From the NCBI RefSeq assembly GCF_030818905.1, contig NZ_JAUTAZ010000001.1:2046001-2110000 (forward strand): a stretch of DNA of 64,000 nucleotides. Reading direction: 5' to 3'. Both the position numbers and the translations under genes were made by a program. The notes beneath the pieces are model-generated. The model did not search any database and was not told the origin of the DNA. It saw nothing but the letters and a program-made list of their open reading frames with translations. Within the stretch, counting starts at the first letter, position 1. Every line of letters begins with the position of its first letter. Shown here piece after piece: positions 43,498-51,564 of this stretch. This DNA comes from Microbacterium sp. SORGH_AS_0888. Lineage in GTDB: Bacteria; Actinomycetota; Actinomycetes; Actinomycetales; Microbacteriaceae.

Positions 43498-45084
43498 TCA
43501 GCGGAGGAGGGTGGCGAGGCGGCGGGCGAGGCGCACGAGCGCGATGTCGGTGCCGGCGCGCGAGACCAGGCACACGCCCACGGGCGCCGGTCCCAGGTGC
43601 GACGGCACCGACAGCAGCGGGGCAGACAGCGCGGGGAGACCGCCGATCGCGGCGGGCGTCGTCATCCGCAGCGTCGCCGTGCGGACGGCGTCGATGCGCG
43701 CCCCGTCGGCCGTGCGCATCGGGGCGGGACCCGGCACGGTCGGCAGGATCAGCACGGCGTCGCGCACGAGGTCGTGCACGTGCTCGCGCAGCTCTTCGAG
43801 CCGCGCCCGGGCCGCGGACTCCTCCTCCGCCGTCACCTCGCTCGCCAGCCGGAAGCGTTCGGCGACCGCGGCGCCCGTCGCGCCCGGATGCGCGCGCAGC
43901 CAGTCGGCGTTGTTGCGCCACGCCTCGGCGGCCTGCACCGCGCGGAACGGCTCGTGGTAGCCCGCGAGGTCGCCGATCGCGACACGACGGAGCACGGGAG
44001 GGTCATCGGATGCCGCGAGGCGCGCCAGCAGTGCGTCGAACGCCGCGCGGGTGTCGGGCTCGACCGCATCCATCACCTCGTCGGGAACGATGAATCGCCA
44101 CGGGAGGTCGTCGCCGGACTCGCCGAACACGCTCTCGGTGGACTCGGAGCCGTCGTAGCTGAGGCACCAGTCGGCGACGCGCTGCAGCGTGTCGCCGTCG
44201 CGGGTGAGCCACCCGACCGTGTCGAACGACTGCGCGAGCGGGAGCATGCCCATGCGCGGCACGAGTCCGTGCGTCGTGCGCAAACCCCAGAGCCCCTGGT
44301 AGGAGGCGGGGACGCGGATCGAGCCGGCCGTGTCGGTCGCGAGTCCGATCTCGGCCTGGCCGGTCGCGACGGCGCTCGCGGGTCCGCTCGACGAGCCGCC
44401 GGGCAGGGCGCCCGGCAGCGCGCCGTTGGGCGGCGTGCCGTAGTGCGCGTTGTCGCCGGCGATCGAGTACGCGAACTCGTCCGTGCGTGCGATGCCGCGC
44501 AGCGACGCGCCGCCGCGGAGCAGATCGGTGACCGCGGGCGCCGTCGACGCCTCGGGACGCGCGGAGTCGAGGAACGTCGGGTTGCCGGCGCCGATGCGGT
44601 AGCCCTTGATCGCGAAGAGGTCTTTCACGGCGACCGTCAGGCCGCGCAGCGGACCCTCCCACGCGCCCTGGAGCAGGGGGTCGCCGACCGACCGCCAGAC
44701 CGACCGGTCGAGCGCCTGCGCCCGCCCGGTCACATGGGCCGCGGCGATCCGCCACGAGCCGTCGACGCGCTGCCACACCTGAGACTGGAGGCCGGTGCCG
44801 CCGCCGCGGTACCGGGAGACCGAGACGAGGAGCGCGACATCCTGGCCCAGCGGCCGGTACTCGATGCGTTCGATCTCGCGCGGGGGAACGCCGCCGCGCA
44901 CGCCGCGGAACGCGCTGATGACGTCATGGCCGACCAGCAGCCCTGCGGCATCCCCGCGCAGCGTGTCGGGCCCCGGCGCGAACATCTCGTCCAGCACGTC
45001 GAGGTCGTTGTCGAGGATGGCGCGCTCGTACCGGTCGAAGGCGCTGAACAGGTCGGCCGGGATGTCGGCACCGAGCTCCGTCAT
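43498..45084 (-). CDS. AtzH-like domain fused to an amidase-signature hydrolase
   Basis: 528 residues. Residues 1-125 form a SnoaL/NTF2-like AtzH (DUF3225) domain (FDRYERAILDNDLDVLDEMF, SQVWQRVDGSWRIAAAHVT). Residues about 135-528 are an amidase-signature enzyme with the Ser-cisSer-Lys triad: K154 (TVAVKDLF), the GGSSSGPASA loop near 230 and S255 (DTAGSIRVPA). AtzH and AtzE-type amidases are separate genes in s-triazine and in Klebsiella hpx purine clusters, where the amidase is proposed to act on oxalurate (recollection). Directly upstream of pucG, whose product is oxalurate, so oxalurate amidohydrolase is a good candidate function. Confidence 0.85.
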   Translation of the reverse strand: MTELGADIPADLFSAFDRYERAILDNDLDVLDEMFAPGPDTLRGDAAGLLVGHDVISAFRGVRGGVPPREIERIEYRPLGQDVALLVSVSRYRGGGTGLQSQVWQRVDGSWRIAAAHVTGRAQALDRSVWRSVGDPLLQGAWEGPLRGLTVAVKDLFAIKGYRIGAGNPTFLDSARPEASTAPAVTDLLRGGASLRGIARTDEFAYSIAGDNAHYGTPPNGALPGALPGGSSSGPASAVATGQAEIGLATDTAGSIRVPASYQGLWGLRTTHGLVPRMGMLPLAQSFDTVGWLTRDGDTLQRVADWCLSYDGSESTESVFGESGDDLPWRFIVPDEVMDAVEPDTRAAFDALLARLAASDDPPVLRRVAIGDLAGYHEPFRAVQAAEAWRNNADWLRAHPGATGAAVAERFRLASEVTAEEESAARARLEELREHVHDLVRDAVLILPTVPGPAPMRTADGARIDAVRTATLRMTTPAAIGGLPALSAPLLSVPSHLGPAPVGVCLVSRAGTDIALVRLARRLATLLR

Positions 45085-45103
45085 GCCGCCCACTTTCCCG
45101 ATG

Positions 45104-45180
45104 CATGTCCCACTTCCGACCGGTGCGGGCGCCCGGAAGCGGTCCGAAGTGGGACATCGTCCGGTCGGAAGTGGGACATG
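45104..45180. repeat. CATGTCCCA-type repeat with one left and two right arms
   Basis: CATGTCCCACTTCCGACCGG (45104-45123) and its exact 20-bp complement (45161-45180) form a perfect inverted repeat. A further right-type arm GGTCCGAAGTGGGACAT (45141-45157, one mismatch) lies between them, so two alternative hairpins are possible. It occupies the 109-bp gap between the acetamidase stop and the amidase start within one operon. Same family as the copy at 20457-20521. Confidence 0.88.
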
Positions 45181-45193
45181 GGGGGTGTGGCGC

Positions 45194-46360
45194 TCATGCG
45201 ATGTGCCCCTCGGGGGATGCGGCGGATGCGGATGCGGCGGATGCGGATGTGCGGGACGTGGATGCGGGGGATGCCGCGGGGACGGCGGCGAAGTCGGACT
45301 CACGGATGCGGGCGTGCACACCGCAGACGATATCGACCACCTGCGAGATGTCGAAGTCGGTCGCCGCCGACAGGTACGCATACGCGAGATGCTCGGCCAT
45401 GCCGTAGCGCGCCTGCAGCAGGTCGAGCGCGGCGCGCACGCACCGCCGCATCGCCTCGCCCAGGTCGGGGTCCAGACCCGTCGGCACGAGGTACTCGCTC
45501 GTGCGCACGAGGGGGCCCGTGACCTCGCCGAAGGCGGCGAGCGCATCCCGGCGCGGCACGATCTCGAACCGCAGCGTCGCGCGCAACGACGCCTCCAGCG
45601 CGGTGAGGGCGACCTCCCCGTCGCCCTGCGCGAAGTGGGGGTCGCCGACGTACGCGAGCGCGCCCGGGACCTGCACGGGCAGGTACAGCACGGCGCCCTC
45701 GACGAGCAGGTTGATGTCGATGTTGCCGCCGTGGCTGCCCGGCGGGACCGAGTGCGGACGCGTGTCGCCCGCGACCGCGACGCCCATGGTGCCGAGGAAC
45801 GGCGCGAGCGGGAAGGCGACATCCCGCGGTCCGCCCTCGGCCAGCGGCAGCACTCCGTGCAGCGCGCCGTCGCGGTCCTCGACGGGCGCGAAGACGCTCA
45901 CGTTGTGCTCGCCCCGCGGCAGCACGCCCACGAGGGCGCCCTTGCCGTGCCGGTTCGAGATCACGCCATAGGGCACGCGCGGCACGAGGGTCTCGACCGT
46001 GATCTTGAGCAGGTCGCCCGGCTCGGCGCCGGTCACGTGGATCGGCCCCGTGACGACGTGCGGACCGTCGGCGAGCGGGTCGCGTGCGAGCTCGCGGGCG
46101 ATGTCGATCGCATCCTCCAGCACGGACGACGCGGGCACGCCGTGACCGGAGAAGTACGCGAGCGGATCCTTGCCCTGGTCCTCGAGGATGCCCTCATGGC
46201 TGACCGTGTCGATCGTGACGGTCTGGCCGGGATCGATCGTGAGGACGGGCGCGTCGGCGGCGCACGGGAGACGCCCCCACACGACGGTCGTGGGGCTCGA
46301 GGCGAGATAGTGGTCGCCCGGGATCTCCCCGGTGCCGGGCTGCAGGATCTCGACGGTCAT
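45194..46360 (-). CDS. Acetamidase/formamidase family protein
   Basis: 388 residues. FmdA_AmdA family metal-dependent amidase: PVLTIDPGQTVTIDTVSHEG, PGDLLKITVETL, HSVPPGSHGGNIDINLLVEGA and YVGDPHFAQGDGEVA are its signatures. Hydrolyses formamide or small amides to ammonia, cytoplasmic. ATG 46360 overlaps the allantoinase stop. The C-terminal 30 residues are an Ala/Ser-rich tail encoded by reiterated GGATGC-type hexamers (about 45214-45290) and are not part of the family core. A role in the last nitrogen-releasing steps of ureide breakdown is inferred from the operon. Confidence 0.87.
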   Translation of the reverse strand: MTVEILQPGTGEIPGDHYLASSPTTVVWGRLPCAADAPVLTIDPGQTVTIDTVSHEGILEDQGKDPLAYFSGHGVPASSVLEDAIDIARELARDPLADGPHVVTGPIHVTGAEPGDLLKITVETLVPRVPYGVISNRHGKGALVGVLPRGEHNVSVFAPVEDRDGALHGVLPLAEGGPRDVAFPLAPFLGTMGVAVAGDTRPHSVPPGSHGGNIDINLLVEGAVLYLPVQVPGALAYVGDPHFAQGDGEVALTALEASLRATLRFEIVPRRDALAAFGEVTGPLVRTSEYLVPTGLDPDLGEAMRRCVRAALDLLQARYGMAEHLAYAYLSAATDFDISQVVDIVCGVHARIRESDFAAVPAASPASTSRTSASAASASAASPEGHIA

Positions 46361-47694
46361 TGCTGCTCCTCCGCGCTCGCGATCAGCTCGAGTCCGTGTC
46401 GGATCGACACGTCCTCGCCGCGACGGTACACCGCTTCACCGCGGAGATACGTGGTGCGCACCGCCCCCACGAGCGCCTGGCCGTCCCACGGCGAGAGCTT
46501 GTTGCGGTATTCGAGGCGCGCGGCGTCCACCACGAAACGCTCGTCCGGCGCGAACTCGACGAGGTGCGCCGGGGCGCCGGGTGCGATCACGCCGCGGCCC
46601 GCGAGCCCCCCGATGCGGGCGGGCCCCGTCGTCAGGAGCGGCAGGATCTGCACGAACGGGATGTCGCGGCTGCGCGCCGCGGTGTGGATCGCGGCGAGGC
46701 CGGTCTGCAGCCCCGAGATCCCGCCCCAGGCGAGCCCGAAGTCCGGGTCCTTCAGCTCGGCGGTCGAGGGCGAGTGGTCGCTCACGATGGCGTCGATCGT
46801 GCCGTCGAGCACGCCTGCCCAGAGCAGGTCCTGGTTCGCGCGGTCGCGGATGGGCGGGCAGCACTTGAAGGATGCGGCGCCGTCCGGCACGTGTTCGGCA
46901 TCCAGGGTCAGGTAGTGCGGACAGGTCTCGACCGTGAGGCGCAGACCCTCGGCCTTCGCGGCTCGCACGTCGTCGAGCGCCTCGCCGTCGGAGACGTGCA
47001 CGATGTGGGCGCGGGCGCCCGTGCGTCGCATCGTGTCGATGACGCGCTGGATCGCGGAGCGCTCACTGGCGGCGGGACGCGAGGCCAGGAAGTCCGCGTA
47101 GTGCCGGCCGAGCGCACCCTCGCCGTGGATGTGGGCGGGGTCCTCGGCGTGCACGATCAGCAGCCCGTCGAAGGCGGCGAGCTCGGTCATGGCCTGCGCG
47201 AGCTGCGCGGGGTCCAGGTAGCCGAACTCGTCGATGCCGCTCGGCAGCAGGAAGCACTTGAAGCCCACGACGCCCGCGGCGCCGAGCTCGCGCAACGAGC
47301 CGAGGTTCTCCGGGACGGCGCCGCCCCAGTAGCCCACATCGACCGCGAGCGCCCCCGCCGCCGCGGCCCGCTTGGCCGCGAGCGCGGCGGGCGTCGTCGT
47401 GACCGGGATGCTGTTGAGCGGCATGTCGAGAACGGTCGTGACGCCGCCGGCCGCCGCCGCCGCCGTGCCGGTCACGAAGCCCTCCCACTCGGTGCGGCCG
47501 GGATCGTTGAGGTGCACGTGCGAGTCGACGAGGCCGGGCAGCAGCACGGCGTCGTCGGGCAGCACGGTGTCTGCGGCGGGGTCGAAGGGCTCGATCGCGG
47601 CGATGACGCCGTCGACGACGCGGACGGTGGCGGGGACGAAGGCGCCGTCGATGAAGGCGCGGCGCGCGGAGAACGTCGCGCTCGGGTGGGTCAT
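46357..47694 (-). CDS. allB: Allantoinase
   Basis: 445 residues from ATG 47694. Cyclic amidohydrolase with a binuclear metal site: GLVDSHVHLNDPGRTEWEGF (H59, H61), GFKCFLLPSGIDEFG (carbamylated-Lys position), LIVHAED, HIVHVSD and IDAIVSDHSP. PGRTEWEGF and the DEFG stretch favour allantoinase over dihydropyrimidinase. It opens the ring of allantoin to allantoate. First gene of a minus-strand operon (allantoinase, acetamidase, amidase fusion, pucG, allantoate amidohydrolase) and divergent from the OHCU decarboxylase gene. An exact GlnR-type box lies 24 bp upstream. Confidence 0.93.
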   Translation of the reverse strand: MTHPSATFSARRAFIDGAFVPATVRVVDGVIAAIEPFDPAADTVLPDDAVLLPGLVDSHVHLNDPGRTEWEGFVTGTAAAAAGGVTTVLDMPLNSIPVTTTPAALAAKRAAAAGALAVDVGYWGGAVPENLGSLRELGAAGVVGFKCFLLPSGIDEFGYLDPAQLAQAMTELAAFDGLLIVHAEDPAHIHGEGALGRHYADFLASRPAASERSAIQRVIDTMRRTGARAHIVHVSDGEALDDVRAAKAEGLRLTVETCPHYLTLDAEHVPDGAASFKCCPPIRDRANQDLLWAGVLDGTIDAIVSDHSPSTAELKDPDFGLAWGGISGLQTGLAAIHTAARSRDIPFVQILPLLTTGPARIGGLAGRGVIAPGAPAHLVEFAPDERFVVDAARLEYRNKLSPWDGQALVGAVRTTYLRGEAVYRRGEDVSIRHGLELIASAEEQQ

Positions 47695-47717
47695 GCACCC
47701 CACGCTAGGGGCTCTGC

Positions 47718-47733
47718 GTTTCGCGAATGTAAC
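47718..47733 (-). promoter_or_regulatory. Exact GlnR-type box between allantoinase and OHCU decarboxylase genes
   Basis: Leftward reading GTTAC-ATTCGC-GAAAC, an exact GTnAC-N6-GAAAC. A TAGCGT -10 (minus strand, near 47702-47707) follows before the allantoinase ATG, and a TTAGGGT -10 serves the rightward gene, so one site could serve both directions. Confidence 0.62.
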
Positions 47734-47789
47734 CCAGGTCAACATCTCGTGTGACGGCGAGGACACGCACGGGCGTTAGGGTGGCGGCC

Positions 47790-48314
47790 ATGCAGCTCGC
47801 CGAGTTCAACGCCCTCGACCCCGCCGACGCCGCCCAGACCGTCGCGGTGTGGGCCGCGGTCCCCGGCTGGGTCGACGCCCTCGTCGCCGCCCGGCCCTAC
47901 GCCTCCGTCGCCGCACTCGCCGCCTACGCCGGGGAGCTCGCGGCCGTCTGGTCGCGCGCCGACCTCGACGCCGCGCTCGCGCACCATCCGCGGATCGGCG
48001 CGCGGGTGACGGGGACCGGAGCGGAGGCGGCGGCATCCCGTTCCGAGCAGTCCGCCATGGCGAGCGCAGCCGACGAGGTCGCGGCGGCGATCGCCGCGGG
48101 CAACGCCGCCTACGAGGAGCGCTTCGGCCGCGTGTTCCTCATCCGCGCGGCGGGACGCACGCCCGAGGAGATGCTCGCCGAGCTCGAGCGACGGCTGCAC
48201 AACGACGACACGACGGAGGCGCGCGAGGCGACGGCGCAGCTCGCCGAGATCGCGCTGCTGCGGTTGGGGACGACCGTGCTGGAGGACGAGATCGGACCGG
48301 AGGAGCAGGAGTGA
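47790..48314 (+). CDS. uraD: 2-oxo-4-hydroxy-4-carboxy-5-ureidoimidazoline (OHCU) decarboxylase
   Basis: 174 residues. Final step of urate oxidation: decarboxylates OHCU to (S)-allantoin. HHPRIGARV at 65-73 contains the catalytic His, and ERFGRVFLIRAAGRTPEEML is the second family motif. A TAGGGT -10 lies about 8 bases before ATG 47790. Its TGA overlaps the GTG of the HIU hydrolase gene, so the two enzymes of this pathway are coupled. The urate oxidase that should precede them is not encoded in the window. Confidence 0.93.
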   Translation: MQLAEFNALDPADAAQTVAVWAAVPGWVDALVAARPYASVAALAAYAGELAAVWSRADLDAALAHHPRIGARVTGTGAEAAASRSEQSAMASAADEVAAAIAAGNAAYEERFGRVFLIRAAGRTPEEMLAELERRLHNDDTTEAREATAQLAEIALLRLGTTVLEDEIGPEEQE

Positions 48315-48643
48315 GCCATCTGACCACCCACGTGCTGGATGCGACGGCGGGGATCCCCGGCGCCGCAGTCGCGGTGTCGCTGCACCGCCATGACCCCGGC
48401 GGCGCCGTCGTGCTGGTCGCCGACGGACTCACCGACGCCGACGGGCGCCTGGCCCTGGGCCCCGACGTCCTCGACCCCGGCATGTACGCGCTGACCTTCG
48501 CGACCGGCGCGTACTTCGCGGACCGCGGCGTCGAGACGTTCTACCCGCTCGCGACGATCATGTTCACGGTGGCGGACGCCGCGCATTACCACGTGCCGCT
48601 GCTGCTGAGCCCGTTCGCCTACTCGACCTACCGCGGCAGCTGA
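48311..48643 (+). CDS. uraH: 5-hydroxyisourate hydrolase (transthyretin-like)
   Basis: 110 residues from GTG 48311. HIU hydrolase: N-terminal HLTTHVLDATAGIPG with the catalytic His, central ETFYPLATIMF, HYHVPLLLSPFAYSTYRGS ending in the diagnostic YRGS tetrapeptide. Converts 5-hydroxyisourate to OHCU. Overlaps the OHCU decarboxylase gene by 4 bases; both are cytoplasmic here. Followed by a strong hairpin. Confidence 0.95.
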   Translation: MSHLTTHVLDATAGIPGAAVAVSLHRHDPGGAVVLVADGLTDADGRLALGPDVLDPGMYALTFATGAYFADRGVETFYPLATIMFTVADAAHYHVPLLLSPFAYSTYRGS

Positions 48644-48646
48644 GGC

Positions 48647-48686
48647 CCGTCCTCCCCGGCCGTCGCAGCGCGCGGCCGGGGAGGAC
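48647..48686. terminator. Strong bidirectional hairpin terminator
   Basis: CGTCCTCCCCGGCCG (48647-48661) and its exact 15-bp complement (48672-48686) surround a 10-nt loop, between the stop codons of the convergent HIU hydrolase and alcohol dehydrogenase genes. Terminator function in both directions is inferred from position. Confidence 0.65.
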
Positions 48687-48693
48687 GCGCGTC

Positions 48694-49800
48694 TCAGGCC
48701 ATCACGAGCACGGCCTTGACGGCCTTGCCGCTCTGGGTGTCGGCGATCGCCGTCTCGATCTGATCGAACGGGTACGTCGTGATCAGCTTGTCGAAGGGGA
48801 ACGTGCCGGAGCGGTGCATCTCGATGAGCTTCGGGATGAACGTCTGCGGCACGGCATCCCCCTCGACGGCCCCGATGAACGTCCTGCCCGACGCCGAGAC
48901 CAGGGATGCGGGGATCATCGCGTCGGGCCGCGTCGCCGCGATGACCGCGATCGTCGCGCCGAAACGCGTGGCCGCGACGAGGTTGGCGATGACGGCGGGA
49001 ACACCGGTGGTGTCGAGTCCGTAGGCGGCTCCGATCCCGCCGGTGAGCGCCTGGATCTGCGCCACGACGTCCTCGTCACGCCCGTTGATCGCGTGCGTCG
49101 CACCGAACTCGACGGCGGCCGCGAGACGCTCGGGGAGCACGTCGACCGCGACGATGGTGGTCGCGCCTGCGGCCTTGGCCGCCATGATCCCGGAGAGGCC
49201 GACCGCGCCGGCGCCGCTCACGACGATGCTGTCGCCCGCGCCGACTCCGAGGGAGTTCAGCACGGTGCCGGCTCCGGTCTGGATCCCGCATCCGAGCGGT
49301 CCTGCGAGCTCGACGGGGAGGTCGTCGGGGAGCTTGACCGCGTTGCGCGCGACGACGAGGGCGTGGGTGGCGAAGGAGGACTGGCCGAAGAAGCTGCCGG
49401 CGACCGAGCCGCCGTCGACGAGCGCCATCGTGCCGCTGCCGTCCTCGCGGACGCCGCCGAAGTTCAGCGGCATGAACGAGAGGCAGTAGGCCTCGCGGCC
49501 GGCGAGACAGTTCTCGCAGTGGCCGCACGCGGCGAACGAGAGGGAGACATGGTCGCCGACCGCGAACCCGCTGACGGCCGAGCCGACGGCTTCGACGACA
49601 CCGGCACCCTCGTGACCGAGCACGATCGGGAAGGCGGTCGGGATGTCGCCGTGCTGCACCGCGAGGTCGGTGTGACACAGCCCGGTCGCGACGATGCGGA
49701 CCAGCAGCTCATCGGCGCGCGGATCCTGCAGCACGACATCGGTGAAGACGAACGACGAGTCGACGCCGTCGAGGACGGCGGCGTGAGCGGTAGTGGGCAT
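48694..49800 (-). CDS. Zinc-dependent alcohol dehydrogenase (aryl-alcohol type, MDR family)
   Basis: 368 residues from ATG 49800. Catalytic zinc ligands in GLCHTDLAVQHGD and GHEGAGVVEAVG; structural zinc site CGHCENCLAGREAYC; Rossmann loop VVSGAGAVGLSGIMAAK. The NFGGVREDGSG and GPLGCGIQTGAGTVLN stretches match the benzyl/aryl-alcohol or NAD-dependent class III-like branch. It has its own TACGCT-type -10 in the 140-bp gap after the permease gene. No clear link to purine breakdown; an aldehyde/alcohol metabolic role is all that can be said. Confidence 0.9.
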   Translation of the reverse strand: MPTTAHAAVLDGVDSSFVFTDVVLQDPRADELLVRIVATGLCHTDLAVQHGDIPTAFPIVLGHEGAGVVEAVGSAVSGFAVGDHVSLSFAACGHCENCLAGREAYCLSFMPLNFGGVREDGSGTMALVDGGSVAGSFFGQSSFATHALVVARNAVKLPDDLPVELAGPLGCGIQTGAGTVLNSLGVGAGDSIVVSGAGAVGLSGIMAAKAAGATTIVAVDVLPERLAAAVEFGATHAINGRDEDVVAQIQALTGGIGAAYGLDTTGVPAVIANLVAATRFGATIAVIAATRPDAMIPASLVSASGRTFIGAVEGDAVPQTFIPKLIEMHRSGTFPFDKLITTYPFDQIETAIADTQSGKAVKAVLVMA

Positions 49801-49940
49801 GGAAGAAGACCTCCGGGAGAGTGCCGGGCGACGGCCGACTGTGCGCGGACGCACGACCGTCGGTGCACGGCGTCCTCTCCAGCGTATCCCCGTGAATACA
49901 TCGGGGGGCCGTGACCGACTCCGCCCGAAAGGGCACCCGG

Positions 49941-51416
49941 TCAGCGCCGGTCCGGCTCCTCGTCGGGACGCAGCGCCACCGCGTCGATCGCACCGGTCGT
50001 GCCGGCGGCGTCCGGGTGCACGAGCGCGGCCGCAGCAGGGCCTCGCACCGCGTCGTAGGCCCCGATCTTGGCATCGCCCGCGTGATCACGGCGGATCCCG
50101 TCGGAGTTGAGCAGGAGATTCAGCAGGATCGCCGAGATCGCGCCCGCCGAGATGCCCGAGTCGAAGATCAGCGTGAACCAGTCCGGGAACTGGTCGTAGA
50201 TCGTCGGGCTGACCGTCGGCAGCAGGGCGACGCCGACCGAGATGGCCACGACGAGCACGTTCTTGTTGTTGAACTGGACCTTCGAGAGGGTGCGGATGCC
50301 GCTGGCCGCCACCATGCCGAACAGGGCGATCCCGGCACCCCCGAGCACCGCGCGCGGCACGCCCTCCACGACCGCCGCCACCTTCGGGATGAGCCCGAGC
50401 AGCACGAGGATGCCGCCGGCCAGGGTGGCGACGTAGCGGGACCGGACGCCGGTCAGGGAGACGAGCCCCACGTTCTGGGCGAAGGCCGTGTACGGGAACG
50501 TGTTGAAGATGCCGCCCACCACCGTGCCGAGTCCGTCGGCGCGCAGCCCGTCGGCGAGCTGTCGGCGCCCGACCGGCTTGTCGACGATCTCGCCGACCGC
50601 GATCATGTCGCCGGTCGTCTCGGTCATGATGACGATCGCGACGACGACCATCGACACGACGGCGGCCGGCGGGAAGGTGGGCAGCCCGAAGTGGAACGGC
50701 GTCACGACGGCGAACCAGGCGGCATCCGCCACCCCCGACCAATCCACCATGCCGGGCACGAACAGCGCCACGACGGTTCCGGCGACCAGGCCGAGCAGCA
50801 CGGAGACGCGTTGCAGCGCGGGCGGGGCGAAGCGTTCGACGAGCACGATGAACAGCAGGGTCCCCGCGGCGAAGGCGACGTTCACGGGCGGTGCGCCGTC
50901 CGTGGCGTTGTCCACGATCCAGCCGGCGGCGACGTCCATGAGCGACAGGCCGATGATGAGGATGACGGTGCCGGTCACGATCGGGGGGAAGAACCGCAGC
51001 AGCTGCGAGAAGAACGGCGCGACGAGGATCATGAACAGCCCGCAGGCGATCGTCGCGCCGAACACGGCGGTGATCCCCTCGCTCTTGCCGATCGCGATCA
51101 TGGGCCCGACCGCGGCGAAGGTGACGCCCTGCATGAGCGGCAGCCGCACCCCGAACCGCCAGAAGCCGACCGACTGCAGGATCGTGGCGAGGCCGGCGAC
51201 GAACAGGTCGGCGCTGATGAGGAACGCGAGATCGCTCGCGGAGTAGCCGAGGGCGCCCCCGACGATGAGGGGCACGGCCACCGCGCCCGCGTACATCGCG
51301 AGCACGTGCTGAAGGCCCAGCGGGAAGAGCCGGGCCAGCGGCGGGATCCCGTCCACCGTGTTCTCGCGGCGCCTCGCCGTGCGCTCCTGCCGGTCGGGCC
51401 TCTCGGACGTCGTCAT
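49941..51416 (-). CDS. NCS2 xanthine/urate permease
   Basis: 491 residues, about 14 transmembrane helices. Nucleobase-cation symporter 2: MQGVTFAAVGPM, MTETTGDMIAVGEI (substrate Glu region), and IFNTFPYTAFAQNVGLVSLTGV, which is the xanthine/urate (PucJ/PucK, PbuX) signature and unlike the uracil-type copy at 1853. Probably imports xanthine or urate by proton symport. The C-terminal 50 residues are a cytoplasmic charged tail. An exact GlnR-type box lies about 115 bp upstream. It belongs to the same nitrogen programme as the allantoin genes. Confidence 0.92.
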   Translation of the reverse strand: MTTSERPDRQERTARRRENTVDGIPPLARLFPLGLQHVLAMYAGAVAVPLIVGGALGYSASDLAFLISADLFVAGLATILQSVGFWRFGVRLPLMQGVTFAAVGPMIAIGKSEGITAVFGATIACGLFMILVAPFFSQLLRFFPPIVTGTVILIIGLSLMDVAAGWIVDNATDGAPPVNVAFAAGTLLFIVLVERFAPPALQRVSVLLGLVAGTVVALFVPGMVDWSGVADAAWFAVVTPFHFGLPTFPPAAVVSMVVVAIVIMTETTGDMIAVGEIVDKPVGRRQLADGLRADGLGTVVGGIFNTFPYTAFAQNVGLVSLTGVRSRYVATLAGGILVLLGLIPKVAAVVEGVPRAVLGGAGIALFGMVAASGIRTLSKVQFNNKNVLVVAISVGVALLPTVSPTIYDQFPDWFTLIFDSGISAGAISAILLNLLLNSDGIRRDHAGDAKIGAYDAVRGPAAAALVHPDAAGTTGAIDAVALRPDEEPDRR

Positions 51417-51529
51417 GCCGTCTCCCTCTGCTGCCGAGCCGCGGACGCTCCCGTGCCGCGCGGCGCCGCCGTGTTCGCTCGCGTATGGGGACCGTACGAG
51501 GCTCGTGTTACAACCGGTGCGGCGCCGAG

Positions 51530-51545
51530 GTTTCGGTCCTGTGAC
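51530..51545 (-). promoter_or_regulatory. Exact GlnR-type box upstream of the urate/xanthine permease
   Basis: Leftward reading GTCAC-AGGACC-GAAAC, an exact GTnAC-N6-GAAAC. A further GTAAC-type half-site (TGTAACACGAG) follows toward the gene at about 51506-51511. The apt gene ends at 51565, so the site lies in the 148-bp gap serving the permease. Confidence 0.6.
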
Positions 51546-51564
51546 AGCCGGACGGCGCCCGGCC

